Source: Clitoria ternatea (lineage: Eukaryota; Streptophyta; Magnoliopsida; Fabales; Fabaceae). From it: a DNA stretch of 64,000 bases. Every line of letters begins with the position of its first letter. The stretch's first letter is position 1. Of this stretch, positions 12,741 to 24,342 are shown piece after piece. The stretch spans positions 23,617,001 through 23,681,000 of the forward strand of contig CM075676.1 of the NCBI GenBank assembly GCA_037962975.1, in the 5' to 3' direction. The position numbers and the translations under genes were made by a program. The notes under the pieces are model-generated. The model ran no database searches. It saw only the letters and a list, made by a program, of their open reading frames with translations, and was not told where the DNA came from.

Positions 12741-13265
12741 TAGTAGGGATGTTCGTCAACCGATCTGGATCGCTAAAAATTGCTCAATTGATCCGAAAAA
12801 ATTGAAATCGATCAAAATGAAAAAACCAAAACCACAAAAAAACACTTTTTATGATCGGTTTGGTTCGGTTTTCGGTTACACATGTGAAAACTGAACCAAA
12901 CCGCACCTTTTACATGTTCTGCGTATTATTTTGTAATTTTATCCAAACTGTATAGTAACACTAATCTATCCAAGTTAGAGGAAGCACTAGAAAACTAAAA
13001 TCTTGGTAACAATACTTAGTTTTTAATATTTATGTTGTATTTTACATTAAATCTTATTTAACTAGTACTTTATTTATTAGATATTTGAGTTTGAGTTATT
13101 AAAAACTTGAGATAATTTACTTATTAATGACTTTGTCATTATTGAAAACCTAAAATATTTTTTGAATTGTTATAATTATAATTTTTGTAAAATATAAATT
13201 AAAAAAAAAACCCTAAATAAACCAATCCAAACCATATTTGATCGGATCGGATCCCATAATATCAT
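12741..13265. mobile_element. possible degenerate non-autonomous element with CGGTTTGGTTCGG motifs
   Basis: It starts TAGGGATGTTCGTCAACCGATC, a common opening of plant fold-back elements. It contains GATCGGTTTGGTTCGGTTTTC near the left end and AACCAATCCAAACC plus GATCGGATCGG near the right end. The two ends are only loosely complementary and no target duplication is visible. Confidence 0.3.
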
Positions 13266-13431
13266 TTATTTTAAATAATTGGATGAAAATATATTTTGTC
13301 TTAAAACCGAGGTGTAAGGAATAGGTAGAGAGAAAAACTTTGTCCTTGCTCTCGGTAATATAGGGCTGTCGTCATTGGCTCAGTGTCTGTTCTGTTCGGG
13401 GGGGACTGAGACATTTGTTTTAGGTGCGACA

Positions 13432-13455
13432 ATGAAATCAAAGAGTGTCCGGTGA
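13432..13455 (+). promoter_or_regulatory. upstream ORF overlapping the S2P start codon
   Basis: ATG at 13432 opens a 7-codon frame (MKSKSVR). Its TGA at 13453-13455 shares its last base with the S2P ATG, giving TGATG. If the transcript starts upstream of 13432, this uORF could reduce S2P translation or impose reinitiation. The transcription start is not known. Confidence 0.5.
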
Positions 13456-16400
13456 TGGAAGTGGAAGCCCGGCGAATTAGGAGGTTTGGGCCTCAAAGGG
13501 CCACACACAACACCCTTCTCCCGCTTCACTCTTATCACGTTTCCAACACCCTTTCCTGTTGGTAATGCTGTTCTTCCTCGATTACCTTCTCTTGTGTTTA
13601 TCTTGTGAGATTAAAGCAAAACAGGACAACAAATATGAATGCAGGTATTGTGACTACAAAATCTCGGCGTTTAACAAACGTCTTTTCCACTATGGTCGCA
13701 GTCACGCCAGGTGCCACTTTCTGCCTCCCTTCTTATTTTGGTCATTTCGTGTTTCTCTGACTGTTGCATGCCTTATCCTGCAGGTTTCTTAAAGTGTGGT
13801 TCTCAATTGGGGTTGGTTTTGCCCTTTCTGCGTTACTTGGAGTTACTTTGGTGAGAGTTTTTTGTGTTTCTCAAATTAAATATTTGAATAAATAGCCAAA
13901 TTAGGTCCTGAAAGACACCCCATTAGTCAAATTAGTTTCACGAAGACGAATTTGACTGAAGAAATGCATATTCAGGGACCTTAAGGCCTAGGTTCAATTT
14001 TTGTATTATTCGGTGTGACTATTGTGACCATATCATTCGGCTATTTACTTTAAATATTTTGTTCCATGGATTTCAATTAACTTTTTCAACGCCACACTTG
14101 TGTAGATTCTCCTTTGGGAAGTAGCCAGCACATTGCATCTCTTTTCTGGTAGCAATAAGCTTGGAAACTTTGCAAGTACCTTGCTATTTGGCTTCCCTCC
14201 TCTGGTTGGCAACTTGATTTCTTTTTTTCTTCTTCTTCAGATTTGATATAGTTTTTTTATTTGTTCTTTTAGAAGGAATGACAAATACAAGGAAAGTACG
14301 TGCCAATAGCAAACTGAGTACCCATGGAAAATATGAATAATATTTATCTTTATTTGTCATACTCTTATGAACTTAGTAATTGTTTTTTATGCAGCTGTCA
14401 CTTGCTGATGCGGGGTACATATGTATTTCTACCATCATATCTGTTTTTGTACATGAATTTGGTCATGCAGTTGCTGCCACTAGGTCAGTTGTCTTTGCCT
14501 TTTGTTGTGCCTGTTATTGCAATTTTATGATATCATATCACACAAATTAGTGTTAGTATGTTGGGTAGTAGACATATGGATCACTCTCATATATTGCTTG
14601 TTCTTAAAATTTTAAAAAATCTTGATATTTATTGAGGGACAAAAAATTAAGTCAAAATTTACCCGAATGTGTTGGATTAACTTGTTCCTTGTGTCACGCA
14701 GTATTTTCCTTCATGTTAGATTTCATAAGTGAAATTGCCCAACAACATGTAAACCCCACCATAGAGATTGAGGCAAGCTTTCAACACTCTCCCTCCACAT
14801 CTGCCTGTCTCCCTAGTTGATGCCTGGTGAAAACTACAAATGTCTTATACCTAACAGAACAGGCAACCAGCACTATGGGTAAATGATAGAGATGCGTTAT
14901 AAGCTTTGATACTCTAAGAAATGGATTGGGTATTAAATAAATCTAACATGGTGTTAGAGCCTTTAGTCCATCTCCATTGTTTCTCTGTAGTTTTGGTGCC
15001 TATTCCATTAGGCATTTAACATTTGTAATTTCTGTTGTGTATTGCCTGGTCTGGTAGGCATCTCTGTTGGAAGGCTGCCTCAATTTCTAGGGTGCGGTCT
15101 ATATAACTTGTGGGCAACTTCACTTCTTGTTAGTTGGTTTAGGGATGAAATATAACACTTCCTAATAAGAACAAGGATCCTTATACAAGTATGTGATTCT
15201 TTTTCAATGTCTTGTTCTCATACAAGTAGAACTCTATGATGGATAATGTTATAGAACAAATTATTCATTATATTGTTTAGATTTTGATCTTTATGAATAG
15301 GTTCTAGATGTCTCCTAATGCCGTCATTCATATTTCAGCATCAATTGCATTTGCAACATCTACTTTTTAAAGCAATGAAAGGGTGTTCTGTTGATCATTT
15401 CGGCAGTAAATTTATATTATTCTTTTGTTTCCTAGCTAATCATGTAGATTCCAAGAACCCCAATTTTAGTTTGCTTTGCTTGAATAGCTATATTCTCATG
15501 ATTTATGCTATTGCACCTTTTTTATTGGAAAGCAGTGAGGGAATACAAATAGAGTACATTGCCATCTTCATTGCAATCCTATTTCCTGGTGCTCTGGTTG
15601 CCTTCAATTATGAATTGCTGCAAACCTTACCTCATCTGGCTGCCCTTCGTGTATATTCTGCTGGCATTTGGCACAATGCAGTTGTAAGTTGAATATAAAA
15701 TAGGATCCATTGACACTAGTGTCAAAGATATACACTTATGCTACTCAGTACTTTGTTCACACACATGTATTTATTTATTTCCGTCAATGATAGCTTTGAA
15801 AGTGCTATAATGTGATCTTGCCTATTAGAATTTATGAAAAAAATACACATTGGAGTATACTTGTTAAACAACAGAAAACAACATGAAAATTTACTTGATT
15901 GTCATAGATAAACCAAAATGTCTTATTTTACCAAACTCTAGCCCATGTGGTAGTCTTAACCATAAATGTGGATGTTTTTCTAAGCTGTGACTTAATTCTT
16001 AACTTCAGCTCTTGGTCTAATTGTTTAAGATTTGAGGATAGCTGATCCTTGCTTGGAATCAGAGCCTTTACAGCCAATTGTTTAAATCCTTGACAAGCCC
16101 CCGTCTTCATAATTAAATTGATTTTCAACTTCATTTTCACCCTAAAGTATAGCAGGCTTGTGCTTTGCTCACATTCAAGCTTAATTAAAAGTGTCTATTC
16201 TTGAATTGTTTGTAGATTAGTCCTTGCATATCTCCAACTAGTAATAATACCATAACCAAAGTGGTTGTGAATTGTGAAAAATATTCCGTAACAGATTGTG
16301 CTATTCCAAATTAGGCTTCTAATTGTGATTTCTATTCATGATAAGGAATCTTGCAAAGTAGGATTGTTAAGGTTCCATCTCAAAACCAATTGGCAATAAA

Positions 16401-19400
16401 AGGAGTAGCATAATAGGTATTTAAATCATGCACATATTATGAGGTAGGTAATGTGAAACTTCCAACACGTCCTTTCTAACGAAGTCTGCTGGACCAAATA
16501 AAAGGTAACTTTTGACCTATAATGAAAGGACAACTCTTGGCCCAAGACAACCGGAAAGAAGTTAGGTTCTGACTTTGATACCATGCTAAGGTTCTATCTT
16601 AAAACTAATTGACAATGTGAGGAGTAGCTTAACAGGTATTTAAACTATACCATATATTATGAGACAGGCGATATAGGACCTATTTCTATTACAAATATTT
16701 TTGGTGCAAAATGGTTTGTTTCTTTTATTTATGATTGCTCACATAGGAAGGATAAAACTGAGGTAGTCCAATTGTTTAAAAATTTCTATATGGTTTAGAT
16801 CCAGTTCAATAAAAAAATAAAAGAGGTTACAGTCTGACAAGGGTATTGAATATGTGAACCAAGATTTGTCTGAGTTTCTTCACAGAAATGGAGTAATTCA
16901 TGATCTCACTTGTGTTAATACTCCACAACAAAACGGAGTTGCCGAAAGAAAGAATCGTCATCCTTTGGAAATTGTTAGGGCTCTCCTCTTTCAGATGTTT
17001 GCTGCCAAATCATATTGGGGAGCTGTCCTAACAGCAACTTATCTTATCAGCAGGGACTGTTATCAAAAATCGGCCATGGCGTGGCGTATTTTATGCTTGC
17101 CGCAACGGGACCTTCATGGCATGGCGGAATTTCATGGCGCCTCCATGGACATGGCGCAATTATGGGTTTTGGCGGGCCATGGCGGAAATTCATGGAAAAA
17201 ACAAAAAAAAGGTTTTGGGCCTGCGACCTGGTTACTGACCCATAACCTGGAAGCCTAAAACACTTAAAAACCCTAAAAAATGTCTGAAAAACCCTAACTC
17301 CCAACAGCAACCTTCGGTTTCAGTTTTCTCTCTGGCGTTTTCTTCAACTCCCGCGTTCTGGTCACCTTCTCCGGCGGGTGTTCTGGTCACCTCCGGCGGC
17401 CTGGTCATCTTCTCCGACGTGCTGGTTCGTCTTCCCTTTATCCCTTGTTCTGTTTCTGGTTCGTCTTCTTCTCCACTCTCTCCCCTGTGTTGTTCTTCCT
17501 CTTGTTCTTCATCTGTTCGTCTTCTTCATCTTACTTCAGTTTTAAGTTTAATATTTTACAGGATAATTTTTTTAGTTTTTGACAGTTTTTTATTTCTATT
17601 TTTAAGTTTCATTTTTTCAGTTTTGATTATTTTCAGTTTTCAATATTTTACAATATCATTACAGCATTGATTATTCTCAGTTTTTAAGTTTTAGATTTTC
17701 GTTTTTTGACTCTTATCATTTTAGTCACACAATCAGCTTGTTGCAGTAGCCACTCTAGTCCTCATGGCCATTGAATCAGTTTCAACACATTCCTGAAATG
17801 ATCTCGGGAAATATGTGCGTACAGTTATGGAAACGGACACCAATGCAACTGTTTGCAATTTCTGCGGGAAGGTTATGAAAGGGGGATAACCTGAGCCAAG
17901 CAACATCTAACTAGGAGGAAGGGAAATGTAAAAGCTTGCACAAAATGTCCGCCGGAGGTCAAAGATGAACTTCTTAAATATGTAGAAGATAAGGCTAAGG
18001 GTAAAACTACTAAAAATTTCAACATGAGAGATCTGGATGTTGAAAATACTGGCTATGCTGAAAGTGAGGAGGATGAAGGAGAAAATCAAGATTTGCTCCC
18101 TTCTTCAGGCACTTCTAGTGCTTCAAAGAAGATTGCTAAGAAAGGGCCAATGGATCTATTTTGTAGAAAACTTGAACTTGCTATTGATAGGAGAAAGAAG
18201 GAGAGGTTAAGGCAAGCTAGCATCCGGGAACATTGTGACAAAGAGGCCAAGGAAATGGTTCACTAAATGATAGCCTGATTTTGGTACACATCTGGGTTGT
18301 CATTCAACCTAGTCAAATCTTCGGCCTTTGAAGACATGCTTGATGTTGTTGGTGCCTATGGAAAAAATTTGAAAGCTCTTAGTTACCATGACATGAGAGT
18401 TAAACTCCTAAGCAGGGGGTTGGAGCACACCAAGAAACATTTGTAACTTTGTTGAGACCTTGTATAACCAAGAGATACACAATTATTAGCCTGGGTGGAG
18501 AGTTTATCAGTGCTCGTGCAAAGGTTGTGGACAAAACAAGTAGAACCAAAAACACGAGGTGGTAAAGAATATAAAGACTGATGATGAAACAAGATGAAGT
18601 GGGGTACTTGATTACCAAGAATGGAGGAGGGCATACGATTAATTAAATAACAAGTTGTAAGGACAACATCCCCCCAAGCTGTTTTGACAAGATGTCGATT
18701 TTTCCTTTTTGCAATTCCATTCTGTTGAGGAGTATGAGCACAAGATGTTTGATGTAAAATCCCATGAGAAGCCATAAATGATTGAAATGAATTAGGTAAA
18801 TAGTCACGAGCGTTATCACTACGCAAGGTAAGTATAGGAACACCAAATTGGGTTTTGATTTATTGCAAAAATTTTGAAAGATTAAAAATAGCTTAGAACG
18901 ATTCTTCATTTAAAATAACCAAGTACACCTAGAGTAATCATCAATAAAGGAGGCAAAATATTGATATCCTAAATTAAACACAGTACGACACAGACCCCAA
19001 ATATCAGAATGGACTAAGCTAAAGGAAGATGCAGCTCAACTTGAGACTCGATTATTAAAAGAAGTACGACTATGTTTACCTAATTGACATGACTCACAAG
19101 ATAATGTAGACAACTTGGAAAGTGTGTGCACCATTATTTGCAATTTGTGAAGACTTAGATGACCCAACTGATCATGGATGAGACTGGAACCCATTGCTGA
19201 CCCAACGTGTGCAGAAGGTTGAAGTTGATAAAGCCCGTGTGACTCACATCCGGTGCCAATCATCTGTCCCGAACTCCAATCCTAGATGAAAACAAAAATT
19301 CTTAGTAAAGGAGACAATGCAATCAAGAGAGTGAGTCAAACGACTAATGGATAATAAATTAAAGGGAGACCCAGGCACATAAAGAACATTGTCAATAGAC

Positions 19401-22400
19401 AAAGGAAGAGGGTGATCAGTACCAAGTCCTTGATATTGAGTTCGGGACCCATTAGCCATAGTAATGGAAGGTAAAAAACTAGAGCTAGAAAGGGTAGAGA
19501 TTAAGGACTTGTTGCCAGTAATATGATCGGTGGCCACAGAGTCAAGAACCCAAGGACCAAGAGAGTGAGAAACACCAACAAAAGAATTACTTGTTTGCAC
19601 TACAGAAGCCGTGGAACTTGAAACCTTACGCTCCTCAAACCACCAAAGAAAATTGTCGTAAGTAGGTGTGGGTACAATATGTGGTTTAGATGAAGAGGTG
19701 GAGATAGGTGGCTCAGTCATTTCAAAACAGCAAAACAGCAATCATTAGTGTGTCCAAGTTTATGACAATGCTTATATTTTGGTTGATTTTTGGCAAAATG
19801 ACGATTGTGGTTGCAGTCTTGAGCAACCAAAGCAGAAGAGTTAGCCTCAATAGGAACGGGCACCGAAGTAGCAATCGCAGGAGTGGGAGACTTGGCCTTG
19901 ACTCGGATTAAAGTTGACCAAGTGGAATCCATTGTAGGGACCATAGGAGAGCCAAGAATTTGTTCACGAACAACCTCATACTCAGAAGGAAGACCATGTA
20001 ACACTAATGCCATAAAGAGTTTGCGACGGTTCTCAAGATTGTCAGCCAAGGGGGAACCTCATTCAAATCATGAAGAACACCACTGACTTTGTCCAAATAA
20101 TCAAATATAGGGTTAGTGAGCTGCCGAGGAGTGAGAAACTGCATAAGAGTCTCGCAAATCCCATGTAACCGCCGAGTGTCATTGGTATGAAGAAGCTTGA
20201 CTTGCGCCAAAGAGATTCACAGGTGTTGTAAGGGCGAAAAATCTGTTTGAGTAAGGGACAGAGTAGATTTCAAAATGCTACAAAGTTGGGCATCTAAATT
20301 GGCCCATTTGGTGTGGTCAGTGACAACAATAGAGACTTCTTTGGTTGTAAGATGATCAAGATAACCATGTCCCTTTAACCAAAGTTTGATGTCGAAAGCC
20401 CATGTAGCATAGTTGGTCCTCTGAAACGAACACCCATAGCAAAATCTGAAGCTACAGGAGAAGGCGAGTTGAACGGGCCAAATCGGATGCTGATCAGAGC
20501 TGCCACACGCCGGTGGCAGTGCGGCTAGGAGAGAGAAAATGTGAAACAGAGAAGCGGCGCGTGGGAGAGCATGCCAAGGCCGTAAGGGGGCGTTTCGGGG
20601 ATAGGCCGGTCTTGTGGAGGCGCTCCTGATCTGGAGGGTGGTTGGCCGGAAAGTTGTTGGAAAATAGAGGTGGCAGCTGGCCAGAAAAAAAGGAAGGAAA
20701 AGAAATGGTTGGAGAGAGAAACACGACCAAAAAAGGAGATTGAAAAACCTGGAGAAGAAACATAGGTTTTGAAGAAAAAATTCATAGGTGAGTAGTGGGC
20801 CCACTAGTAAAACACAGATCAAGGTTGCCTCTCGTTAGGCTTTGGATACCATGTCAAAGATTCCATCCCAAAACCAATTGGCAATGGTTGGAGTGCCCTA
20901 ACAAGTATTTAAACCATGCGAAATATTATGAGACGGACGATGTGGGACTTATAACACGCCCCTTCCAACGAAGCCTACCGAACCAGGCAGGGAGTAACTT
21001 TTGACCCATAACGAAATGGCAACTCTTGGCCTATAACTACCGGAAAGAATGCTGTAGCTCTAATACTATGTTAAAGGAAGAGAAAAATATTTATAATAAG
21101 GATGTAATAAATACAAGATCATAATACAATCATATACAATTAATCCTATTCAATTCTAATTACGTATTGCTATATTTACAATATTCTAACAGTATGGAAC
21201 CTAAAACTTAGAACTGAAATAAGTGCTTTATTGAATCCAGAAACAAGCTCAATGAGCAGATACATAGAGGAATCACTCCTTATATACACGCTTAACAATC
21301 TGCCTGCCCATCTCTTCCCCTTAATATAGAGTCCAATTGTTCGGCCTTTTGACCCATTATCTAAACCAAGCCCCATATTTCAGCATTAGGACCAAGGATC
21401 CTAGCATTTTCTACACCATAACCACAGAAAAGATTTTGTAAAATCAAAATCTCTCATGGAAATAATCTTATATAATGGGGATTCGGACAGATCCTCTATT
21501 GTGCACCTTGTTTTTAGAGTAATTGTAATTGACTTTTGTGACATTCTTATACAAGTTTTATAATATTGTGTAAGATTGATTTTGTTCTTCGAAGGTTTCA
21601 GTAGTTCCTGAGTTTCTATCTTTATATTTTAATGCTTATCTATATAAATATTTACATGTATATATATATTCATCTTTTAGTTTGACTTTTAAATTATCTG
21701 GATTGCTTATTGCATTTCTAAACCTCCAACCTTTTTCTAGTGTTGTGCAGCTTGCGGATTGGCATTATTCCTTTTACCCTTGATCCTGTTTCCCTTTTAC
21801 AGCAGTGGTCACAATCCCATGGTACTTCTCTTTTATTAATTCAGTTTTATCACATTCTTTGGTTTGTAAGCATGTATCTTTCTAATTGCATGCGTGGTGG
21901 TTAGACAGGTTCTGGATGTACCCCCAACCTCCCCATTGTCGGGTTATTTAATTCCTGGTGATGTTATTCTGTCAGTAGATAATGTACCCATCAGAAATGC
22001 ACAAGAATGGTTAAAGCTTAACACTTTGACATATAATGTTAAGCTTAATAATGTAAATATGTCTCAGCACACAGAAGACTTGGAGGTTGTCAATAAAATA
22101 AAGGGTTACTGTGTCCCTAGTTTTATGATGGAGGAAAGAAAAATTATCAAATTGCTGGAAGATCAACATGCTTGTCCCAGTGAACTTACTGCCTTTGCAA
22201 AAGTCTTATGCCCTTCTTATGTTACAATGGATGACGGTCAGATTGAAACTGATCTTTTAAACAGTGGAAAGAGTATGTACTGCTTAAATGCTAAAAATGT
22301 TGTCAAACGTAACAGGTGTGGTGATGACTGGGGGCTAGGTACAACTAACGGAAGTGGCTGTACATGCTCTCAGGTAGAGTCAATTATTCTAATTTGTGTC

Positions 22401-23712
22401 AATGTGTCTACTCTATTTCTCTCCCACTATACCTAGGCATTTAGTAAAGATACTACAGTGCTGAATGATGTCTTGTTATTTTTCACAGGATGAATTTTGT
22501 TTAGCTCCAGTTCAGGAGCCTGGATTGGTGTGGGTTGAGATCAGATATTTAAGTCCTTCTCATGATTGCTTATTGCATGAACGAAACAGATTTCTTTCTA
22601 ATGTGAAAGAAACTAATTGTGGTGGGACTTTTATCTTTGTTGGTGATGTCATCTCAATGGCACATTCAATTCAGCTATCATCATATCAGCCTCGCTGGGG
22701 ACCAAGGATTGTTGCATATTTTCCGAATTTAGTGGAAAGGATTTTAATATGGACATTCCATGTCTCTCTGGCATTGGCTCTTGTCAATGGTTTGCCAGTA
22801 AGTGATGAACTTTTTTTGTTGCTTTATATCAAGCATTGATGCTGTACTTTTATATTATGTAAGTAGGTACTGTCCATAAATACAGTTATTATTTTTTTAT
22901 GCTGCTTGTCATGCTAAAAATAGAAGATTGTAGATAACTTCACTTCAGACGGCAAGCTGTTCAATGAAGATAAAGAAAAACAGAGGTTGATTAAAGAAAT
23001 AAAAAATTGGAGCAGTTGAGACCAGCTCAATATCTAATTATTTTACATTATAATTGTTGTTCAATAATAGATTATGAGAATACAATCAACCTTCTGCATG
23101 GGGGGTTTTAATAAGCATGGGGTTCTGAATGGTGATTTGGGGCTTGTAGGTTAAGTATAGGTTGGGTTCTGATTAAGGAATATGGTAGTCCTTCAAAGAA
23201 AATTTGTTACTATAATGCAAGGAAAAAATGTTCACTATATATATTCTTGGTTATTTCCAAGGTTGCTTCAAGGAGGTTGGAGTGTTTGTAGATCCAAAAA
23301 CAATAAAAGTCAGTTTACTTCCTTGCTAATAATGTTAAACACCAAAACAAGTGAAAAAACTATGAAGAAAGACATTATTGCATATTCGCAAATCATCCTT
23401 GAGTAAGTACTGTTTAGGCTAGGATGTGGTACACTTTGCATAAATGTAGAATGTGTGAAAAACCTTTGAAGTATCACTTCTCAGAACAGAAGATGCTTTT
23501 ATTTATTGTTGAATTTCCTCTAATGATGATGATCATGATCTTATCAGGTGTATTTTTTGGATGGTGAATCTATTTTGGATGCAACTTTATCCCACTTTAC
23601 AGCCTTGAGCCCAAGGAAAAGGAAGAAAGTTCTTAGACTGTGCCTTCTTGGTGGGTTACTTATGTCTATTATTGTCCTTTTTCGGGAACTAACTTCTTTG
23701 GTTGTTTTTTGA
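13455..23712 (+). CDS. S2P: membrane-bound site-2 protease (S2P / MBTPS2-like)
   Basis: Ten coding exons join in frame to 531 residues: 13455-13561, 13645-13710, 13784-13850, 14106-14204, 14395-14483, 15536-15683, 21741-21821, 21909-22373, 22489-22797 and 23548-23712. All introns are GT-AG. The zinc protease motif HEFGH is at residues 133-137. The second S2P motif, NGLPVYFLDG, fits NxxPxxxLDG at 474-483. Several hydrophobic membrane segments are visible, for example after residue 60 and at 193-212. A PDZ-like region lies at about 220-260 (SGYLIPGDVILSVDN), followed by a Cys-rich lumenal loop. In plants S2P is a Golgi intramembrane metalloprotease that, after S1P, releases membrane-anchored bZIP factors such as bZIP17 and bZIP28 in salt and ER stress. 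Length fits the family. Intron 6 is swollen to 6.06 kb by transposons, but every splice junction and the reading frame look intact. Confidence 0.93.
15684..16364 (+). other. left part of S2P intron 6
   Basis: Native-looking intron sequence follows a consensus GTAAGT donor. No element was recognised before the TRIM at 16365. Confidence 0.6.
16365..16693 (-). mobile_element. TRIM (terminal-repeat retrotransposon in miniature) in S2P intron 6
   Basis: Two direct repeats of about 103-110 bp (16365-16467 and from 16584 to about 16693) begin TGTTAAGGTTCCATC and TGCTAAGGTTCTATC. They flank about 116 bp of non-coding DNA. Read on the minus strand, the first LTR is followed by TGGTATCAAAG, a primer-binding site for initiator Met tRNA, and the second is preceded by purine-rich GAAAGGACG. 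This LTR-PBS-PPT-LTR order with no coding space defines a TRIM. The outer end of the right copy is degraded, and no target duplication is clear. Confidence 0.75.
16694..17050 (+). mobile_element. Ty1/copia integrase fragment
   Basis: A broken reading frame encodes a copia integrase core. GAKWFVSF lies before an interrupted stretch, then SDKGIEYVN, then the conserved NTPQQNGVAERKNRH and SYWGAVLTATYLI. Stop codons lie at the 5' side, and gag, protease and RT are absent. The fragment stops at 17050, where a hAT-type end begins. Confidence 0.8.
17051..18410 (+). mobile_element. truncated hAT transposon with BED zinc finger and DUF659 remnants
   Basis: It starts CAGGGACTGTTATC, inserted in the copia integrase fragment, with a subterminal region rich in CATGGCGG motifs. 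Coding remnants from about 17830 give a BED finger (CNFCGKVMKGG, then after a frame change KQHLTRRKGNVKAC), an acidic linker at 18024-18170, and a DUF659 start (FWYTSGLSFNLV...SYHDMRVKLL). At least two frameshifts or stops (17888, 18264) make it dead. The catalytic region and right terminal repeat are missing; the sequence passes into a reversed copia near 18410. Confidence 0.75.
18411..20851 (-). mobile_element. truncated Ty1/copia retrotransposon (gag-protease-integrase)
   Basis: Read on the minus strand the order is: a gag start at about 20430 (NYATWAFDIKLWLKGHGYLDHL), a gag middle (RRKLFMALVLHGLPSEYEVV), a zinc knuckle (KHCHKLGHTNDCC) near 19750, a protease motif, a GAG-pre-integrase domain (HDQLGHLS...CESCQLGKHSR) near 19100, and an integrase core (MRSDNARDY, THPQQNG-like TPQQNGIAKRKNRH) at 18826-18400. 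Frames are broken in several places, and the protease triad reads DSVATDH where DSGATDH is expected. RT and RNase H are missing, since the element ends at the hAT junction. It is non-functional. Confidence 0.82.
20852..20956 (-). repeat. 105-bp TRIM-type LTR serving as the 5' LTR of the copia fragment
   Basis: The segment starts TG and ends CA on both readings and is clearly homologous to the TRIM LTRs at 16365 and 16584. On the minus strand it begins TGTTATAAGTCCCACATCG. It is followed directly by TGGTATCC, a slightly decayed initiator-Met primer site, and then the copia gag region. Confidence 0.7.
20957..21068 (-). mobile_element. TRIM internal segment
   Basis: About 112 bases match the internal part of the TRIM at 16468-16583 (CTAACTACCGGAAAGAA-type block, GGGAGTAACTTTTGACC). 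On the minus strand it starts with TAGTATTAGAGC, a decayed primer-binding site for the LTR at 21069-21191. Confidence 0.65.
21069..21191 (-). repeat. second LTR type (123 bp), TGTTAGAATATTG...CTTTAACA
   Basis: On the minus strand it begins TGTTAGAATATTG and ends CTTTAACA, then TAGTATTAGAGC. The sequence is unrelated to the TRIM LTR beside it. It is probably the end of another copia family or a chimera; no partner copy was seen in the window. Confidence 0.55.
21192..21740 (+). other. right part of S2P intron 6
   Basis: Mostly native-looking intron ending in TTTTTCTAG, the acceptor of exon 7. The first 230 bases may be another old LTR piece, but no ends were found. Confidence 0.5.
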
Positions 23713-24098
23713 TATCATTTTCTTGTTTTTCGTAATGATAGCATTAGCATGAGAGCAGCTCAATTCCTTGTACAAGAATTGAATGTTCAAAATTTTGGTT
23801 GTAAGCCTAAATTAATAAACTTCACACGAGCAAAAATCAGGCAACTTTCCAGATCTTTAAATTATTACGTAAGTATCGTAATAGACTAATAAGTAAATAT
23901 TTAACTTTGTAGTTAGCTTTTTTATATATATATATATATTTAGAAACTTTGGGGGTGTAGTTATCAAAACCTTTCAAAATTGATACTCACCCTTTTAAAA
24001 ATATTTTTGGACTTAATATAACAAAATTAATCCCCATTTATAAACCTTAAACTATCGTCTCCTTTCTCTTCCTAATTTCATGCACGAGCTATCTGGTG
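23713..24098. other. S2P 3' flank
   Basis: This should contain the 3'UTR. There is a short TA run near 23921. No further gene was seen. Confidence 0.5.
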
Positions 24099-24342
24099 AA
24101 TATGCTAAGAAACCTATCAATTGCTAAGACATGGATAATACCTTTTCATCAAAAAGGCATTTTTGATCCCACAATCTTCCATAATTGGAGTACACAAATA
24201 AAGATGAAGAAATGTTACATGTGATAAAGATGAAATACCTCATTATATATTGGTAATGATCCGTAACCAAATATAATAACATAAATTAAATGATAGGGTT
24301 TTTCATTTATGTCTTAGCAATTGATAGGTTTCTTAGCATATT
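24099..24342. repeat. perfect 34-bp inverted repeat with 176-bp spacer
   Basis: The 34 bases at 24099-24132 (AATATGCTAAGAAACC...) are the exact reverse complement of 24309-24342 (...GGTTTCTTAGCATATT). The spacer is AT-rich and non-coding. It may be a small fold-back element or MITE; no target duplication is visible at the outer ends. Confidence 0.85.

Noticed and set aside
16854..17258. Continuous 134-codon open frame
   Set aside because: Only the first two thirds are copia integrase; from 17051 the frame runs by chance into the hAT terminal region.
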